Assembly (NCBI GenBank): GCA_024180945.1
Contig: JAKSGN010000016.1
Coordinates: 744,001-808,000, forward strand
DNA length: 64,000 nucleotides
Direction: 5' to 3'
Source of the DNA: Macrophomina tecta
Taxonomy: Eukaryota > Ascomycota > Dothideomycetes > Botryosphaeriales > Botryosphaeriaceae
In this document: piece after piece, positions 59,066-64,000 of the stretch
Position numbering within the stretch: position 1 is the stretch's first letter
How the letters are laid out: each line of letters begins with the position of its first letter
Notes under the pieces: generated by a model
What the model saw: only the letters and a program-made list of their open reading frames with translations
Told to the model about the DNA's origin: nothing
Databases searched by the model: none
Position numbers and translations under genes: made by a program

Positions 59066-62000
59066 TTCTGGCGATAGAACTCTATAATAAGGTCTAGGTA
59101 TATATTATTCTTTAGTATCTATTAGTTATTCTTATTCCCGTATCCTTTCTATTTAACGAGATATTTAAGCTAATGTCTAAATCGTTTATAGTCTAGAATC
59201 TTTTTAACTAGGTATTGGTCTTCTTTAGCATTAGGGTTTTCTAGTATAATCTCTTTCTATATTTCTAGAATAGTGGCATTTTCTAGTACTAGCTCGAGTA
59301 TTACTACGTAAAAGATAGAATTTATCTGTATATTAGGTAATTTAAGTTAATATGTAACTTCTCTAAGTTTTTCTACAATTTCGAATAGACTAATTTTTTT
59401 AAAATCTAATTTATCACTTAGTTACTTTAATTTAATATTTTTTATAAGGAGGTATACTTTATTCTTTCTTTTAAGATTTAGTGCTGCCTGGTGCCGTCTG
59501 TTATAGTATTTAGATATTATAATTCGTATATATTCGAGGTCGAGACTAATAGCTTTATATAATTCTCTTAGCTATTCGGCCTTAAGAATATCTTTCTAGA
59601 CTAATTTTCTACTTAGAATAGCTTCTCTATACGCATCTAGTTTAAACCCATAGTTGGTAAAGAATAGAAATATATTAGTTAACTCTTATTTAGCGCTATT
59701 ATAGGTGAATTATACTATAAATAGCTATGTGACCTAGTTATCCTATAGGTAGTTAATATAATAGCAGAGATATTATTTAAGAGTTTAGTTTATCTATTCT
59801 ATCTAGCCGTCGGTTTGCGCGTATATTATTATAGAGAGTTTATTTTTTACTCCTAGCTAGTATATAAGTATTTACTAAAATTCTAATCTTATTAGCTTAT
59901 TTCTATTCGAGACTAATACTTCCGGCATTCTGTAATCCGTGAAGATATATCGGAGAAATATATAGGCTAGCTATTCTATATTTAATACTTCTAGGTAGGA
60001 TAAAAAGTATACGTACTTCGTAAGTCTATTAATAAAGACTAGAATCGAGTCATACTTAACTTCTATAATTAGATCTCTAGACTTAGATAGTTTTATAATA
60101 AAGTCTAGCATAATCTATTACTATAGTTATTCCGAAACTTCTAGGGATTGTAGTTATCCATATGAAATGTATATTACGGCTTTACTTCGGATATAAAGGT
60201 TATATTATGAGACTATACGCTAGACTATTTTTCGTAATTCTAAAAAGTAGAAGTTTTATATAATTCTCTCGGTCGTTCTATTGATACCCTAATATCTATA
60301 CGCGGGTACTATATATATATTCTTAATAAGTACTTCTCGTAGTCTTATCGGGACATAGATTAATTCTTTAAAGAGAAGTATTTCTTCTCTATTTTAAGTA
60401 ACGTGCGGGTTATTCTTAAGCACTAAAAGTTCCTATGCGAAGAAATTCTAAGTATATACTTCTTAGATCTTTTAATACCACGGGTTTAACTTAATATGAA
60501 GCATTAGGAAAGACTATTTAGTAAAGATAAGCGATTTATTACTTATCTACTATAATACTACGGGTTACGGCTTAATTCTTTCTTTTATATAGTCTATTTT
60601 TCTACTAAGTACGTTAGCGGCGGCGTTGTCTATATCTTTTCTATATATAATCTTAAAGTTATAGGATACTAATTCTTATAACTAGCGAACCTATTATTAG
60701 TTTAGCTCCTTAGTTATAGTAAAGTGCGTAAGATTCTAATAGTTATAATATACTATTACCTATTAGTTGGTTTCTTCTAGGTAGTATCTCTAGTACTTAA
60801 GTACTAAGATAATGGCTAAGAGCTTCTTATTATAAGTATTATAATTAAGCTCTACCGGGGTAAACTTTCTTAAGTAGAATACGATTAGATGCTATTTATC
60901 TTCTTCGTTAGGCTAGCTAAGATATACTCCTAGGGCGAATTCTAATATATTAGTTTCTACTTTAATTAGTTTATCGGGACTGTATATTCCTAAGATAGGT
61001 ACTTTATAAAATATTTATTTTAGTAAATTAAAGGCTTACTACTAATTATCTTCTTATTAGAAGCTATACTTCTTCTAAGTAAGTCGCGTTAAAGATTCCG
61101 TAACCTTTAAATAGTTCTAGATAAACTTTCTATAGAAATTTATAAATCTAAGAAAGGACTATACTTTCTTAATTATTTTTAGTACCGGCTATCCTCTAAT
61201 AGAATCTAGTTTTAAGTCGTCCATACCGATATATTTAGGGGTAATAATAAAGCCTAAGAATTCTACTTTCTAGGTATACTAAAAGTACTTATTATATATA
61301 ATAGTAAGATTCTTTACTTAGAGTATTTCTAGAACCTTTCTAATATACTTCTTATATTTTTTAAGGGTTTCTAAAAAGATAAGGATATTATTAAGATAAG
61401 CTATATAGAAGATATCTAAGTACTTACGTAGTGTATCATTAACTAGATTCTAAAAGATTACTAGTGCATTAGTAAGTCTAAATAGTATAACCGTATACTC
61501 ATAGAGTTCTAGCCTTATATAAAAGACTATTTTTTACTCTTTCCCTTTCTTAATTCTAACTAAGTAGTTAACTATTCTAAAGGTCTAGCTTTATAAAGTA
61601 CTTTATATTTTCTAACTTATTCTAGAGCTTGTCGATGTATAAAAGCAGGTATTAGTTCTTAATTATAATATTATTAAGCTATTAATAGTTGATATAGAGG
61701 CGTAACTTACTATTCTTCTTAGAAACGAAGAGAATCGGATATCTAGCTAATAATATTAATAGCTAAATATATTCTTATTTAAGATTCTTCTTAATATATT
61801 TCTTTAAAGCCTTTATTTCCTTCTTTAATAAGAAGTAGATAGACTTATAAGTCGGTTTCGTTTTTAGCTTAAGCGGAATCTCGTAGTTTTATAGTTAATA
61901 CTTAGGTAAGTCTCCTTTTCTTCTTTCTTAGTAAATAGTAACTAAGTTCTAATACTCTTCGGATATTATTTCTATTTCTAGAATTAAAGATATTTCTTAT

Positions 62001-62698
62001 AGTTACTACTATATCTCTAAGCTACTATATTATCCTCTCTTAATCCTTGTAGGATTATCTTCTTTAATAGAAGTTAGATAGTTCTTATTCCTTAGCCTTT
62101 TCTATTAGGCCCTAGCTAGTACTCTCTATTACACCGCCGGTAAGGATTTAATATATATAAGATAGACCTATTATTCTTAGTATTATATACGCCTAAATAC
62201 CTTTTTTAAGACTATCTATACATCTATAAGAGGTTCTAGGGCTACTAATTACTTCTATAAAGCCTTACTCTTAGTCTTATACTTTCTCTGCGTAGTTCTT
62301 CGTGATAAGTATTATATCTAATTTTCGGAAATATTTAACTCGGTAGGACTTACTTCGCTTAAGATATTATATTTTACTAAGAAGGCAGCGTTTCGTATAT
62401 TATAGTTCTAGTTCTATCTTAGGCCTTCCTTGAGGTTGCTATTAATACTACCGTCACTAGGCCTTATACTATTATTACTTAAGTCTTGCGTTTCTTCTAA
62501 TAATTCGAGGGTATTATTTCGCTTAGTAGGGCTTATTTCTATAATAGAATTATATTTTACTAAGAAGGCTTTATCTTCTATATTATAGTTCTAGTTCTAA
62601 CTTATACTATTATTAGAGTTACCTATATAGTTACTATATTTAGACCTTACACTAGCTACTTTCTATTTTATACTAAAAATATATTCTTAGAAGATATC
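59066..62698 (-). pseudogene. G2 copy B pol
   Basis: Gypsy pol in minus orientation with order RT (about 61.7-61.2 kb), RNase H (about 61.0-60.6 kb), integrase (about 60.4-59.3 kb), ending near 59.07 kb against the convergent antisense gene. Collinear with G1 pol. Beyond 62.0 kb toward Fot-F lie gag/protease remnants too mutated to read. Confidence 0.7.
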
Positions 62699-62700
62699 TA

Positions 62701-64000
62701 ACGTGGTTGATAACCGAGCTGCGCATACAACCGAGCTGCGCACCCCACCACCAAAATCCATCCTACCGATCTTCAGACGCGATGCATCCACAACACCACA
62801 CCCTGACATCTTCTAACGAAGCGAGAATTAAGCTAGCTATACAATCTCGTAAACGAAACGCGTCTTTAAGCGAGCGACGCGCTGCGGCCCTCTACGCCGT
62901 TCCCCCAAGTACGCTCCGCAGCCGACGTGGTGGAGCGACCCCCCGACGCGATTGCGAGGCCAACGGACGAAAGCTCAGCAAGGAAGAGGAGCTAGTGATA
63001 GTTGAGCGTATATTGGACCAGGATTCAAGAGGGTTTCCGCCTACGAAGCTTGCTGTGCGAGCAATGGCCGATAGGTTGCTAGCAGAGCGGGGTGGCAAGC
63101 CAACAGGCAAGCGCTGGGTGGATAACCTCATTAAGCGATCGCCTGCGCTCAAGGTTCGGATGACACGTTCCTATGATCGTCAGCGAGCCTTGAACGAAGA
63201 TCCAGAGGTGATTGGCAAGTGGTTCGAGCTGGTGCGCAACATGAAGGCGAAGTACGGCATCCTGGATGAAGACAGCTACAACTTTGACGAGACTGGCTTT
63301 ATGATGGGTGTAATCTCGACGCAGTACGTGGTTACAGGCTCAGAAAAGCGCGGCGGCAAAGGGAAACTGGTGCAGCCAGGCGATCGCGAGTGGACCACCG
63401 CGATTGAGTGCATCTGCGCTGACGGCTCTGTGATCCCCCCCTTCATCATCTTCGCAGGCAAGAAGCACATCTCCACCTGGTACTAGGACGGTCTCATGCC
63501 TAAAGACTGGCCTAATGGAGTCACCGAGAACGGCTGGACGACCAACGAGCTAGGAGTGGCGTGGTTGAAGCATTTTAACGCGCATACAAAGTCGCGTACC
63601 GTGGGCACGCACCGGCTGCTCATAATCGACGGTCACGAGAGCCACAACTCGCAGGATTTCCAGGATCTCTGCACGGAGAACAGGATTATCGCTCTCTGTA
63701 TGCCCCCACACGCGTCGCACCTATTGCAGCCACTTGATGTGGGTTGCTATTCGCCGTTGAAGCGCGCGTACGGTGATGAGATCTCGGCCTTGGCGCGCAG
63801 GCACGTCACCCATATCTCTAAGACCGAGTTCCTCCCAGCCTTCAGGGCAGCTCACGCCCGGGTTTTTAAGAAGGAGAACATCCTTGCAAGCTTTAGAGGC
63901 GCTGGGCTAGTCCCACTAGACCCAGACGCGGTGCTATCCAAGCTTGATGTGAAGCTTCGTACGCCAACGCCACCTGCCCTAGAGACCACCCCTTGGGAGC
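62701..64000 (+). mobile_element. Fot-F transposon, 5' part (runs off window)
   Basis: TA at 62699-62700, then ACGTGGTTGATAACCGAGC with two sub-repeats aaccgagctgcgca (about 62712-62740). The 3' end lies outside the window. High GC, nearly unmutated: a recent insertion in dead G2. Confidence 0.92.
62782..64000 (+). pseudogene. Fot-F transposase (DDE_1), one premature stop, partial
   Basis: ATG at 62782, MHPQHHTLTSSNEARIKL; psq helix-turn-helix (about 1-60, RRAAALYAVPPSTLRSRRG), CENP-B helix-turn-helix (LVIVERILDQDSRGFPP, then KRWVDNLIKRSPAL, Trp kept), DDE core: DSYNFDETGFMMG (Asp 1), GDREWTTAIE, HRLLIIDGHESHNS (Asp 2), HLLQPLDVGCYSPLK (Asp 3), ASFRGAGLVPLDPDAVLSKL. A TAG at 63484-63486 after HISTWY interrupts it; the frame continues open to 64000. 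The enzyme family cuts and pastes at TA. The single lesion and intact catalytic triad make it a recent loss, and the 5' and 3' parts would otherwise be one frame. Confidence 0.9.

Larger units (their letters stand above)
58671..62698 (-). mobile_element. Gypsy G2 copy B, interior
   Basis: Its left side starts within the antisense accessory gene and its right side is cut by Fot-F (TA at 62699-62700). RT/RNase H region around 61.3-61.8 kb (RLYI-type motif read from ttgatatagaggcgtaa, minus strand, near 61690), integrase about 59.5-60.5 kb. Neither LTR is present. Minus orientation, AT-rich, full of stops. Confidence 0.75.

Overview
This window looks like a filamentous ascomycete (Pezizomycotina) chromosome segment dominated by a transposon-rich, AT-rich block. 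The coding genes have short GT-AG introns. The repeats are copia and gypsy LTR retrotransposons, Fot/pogo-type DNA transposons, an RNase H-bearing LINE and a hAT relic. Most repeats carry dense TAG/TAA stops and TGG-to-TAG or TGT-to-TAT type changes, as expected from repeat-induced point mutation (RIP). No rRNA, tRNA or CRISPR array was seen.

Host genes are few. At the left edge lies the C-terminal part of an old-yellow-enzyme-like NADH:flavin oxidoreductase (2-565, +), facing a complete four-exon cytochrome P450 of 503 residues (2832-1143, -). Near 50 kb sits a two-exon bZIP transcription factor gene (50569-49597, -) with a basic region of the Cys-3/MetR kind. The P450/oxidoreductase pair could be the edge of a metabolic gene cluster, but nothing else in the window supports that.

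From 3242 to 38971 the sequence can be read as nested insertions, dated relative to one another by target-site duplications (TSDs). A Fot element (Fot-A) was split and its two ends, with matching 47-bp inverted repeats, now lie 35.7 kb apart. Inside it lies copia CX (3397-31357, -). Its left LTR was hit by copia C1 (3547-24506, +), whose interior was hit by copia C2 (5847-21534, +). The 5' LTR of C2 was hit by gypsy G1 (5928-16216, -), whose 3' segment, 5' LTR and pol region were in turn hit by a 5'-truncated LINE and an inverted solo LTR. To the right follow copia CZ with its reverse transcriptase missing, a second Fot (Fot-B), the rest of Fot-A, and Fot-C (39197-47692, -) carrying gypsy G3 (39349-46003, +). 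Then come Fot-D with a nearly readable transposase, the bZIP gene, a fresh solo C2 LTR, a hAT relic cut by Fot-E, a C1-like copia end, two recombined gypsy G2 pieces (54921-62698) and Fot-F, which runs off the right edge with a transposase broken by one stop.

The most interesting signals are: (i) gypsy elements of two lineages carry an extra gene on the strand opposite gag-pol, just inside the 3' LTR, originally cysteine-rich, with a third lineage carrying a coiled-coil-like antisense reading frame in the same place; (ii) Fot inverted repeats contain two tandem sub-repeats each; (iii) copia CZ carries a SANT/Myb-like reading frame upstream of gag; (iv) mismatched TSDs around two CX LTRs point to recombination between element copies.
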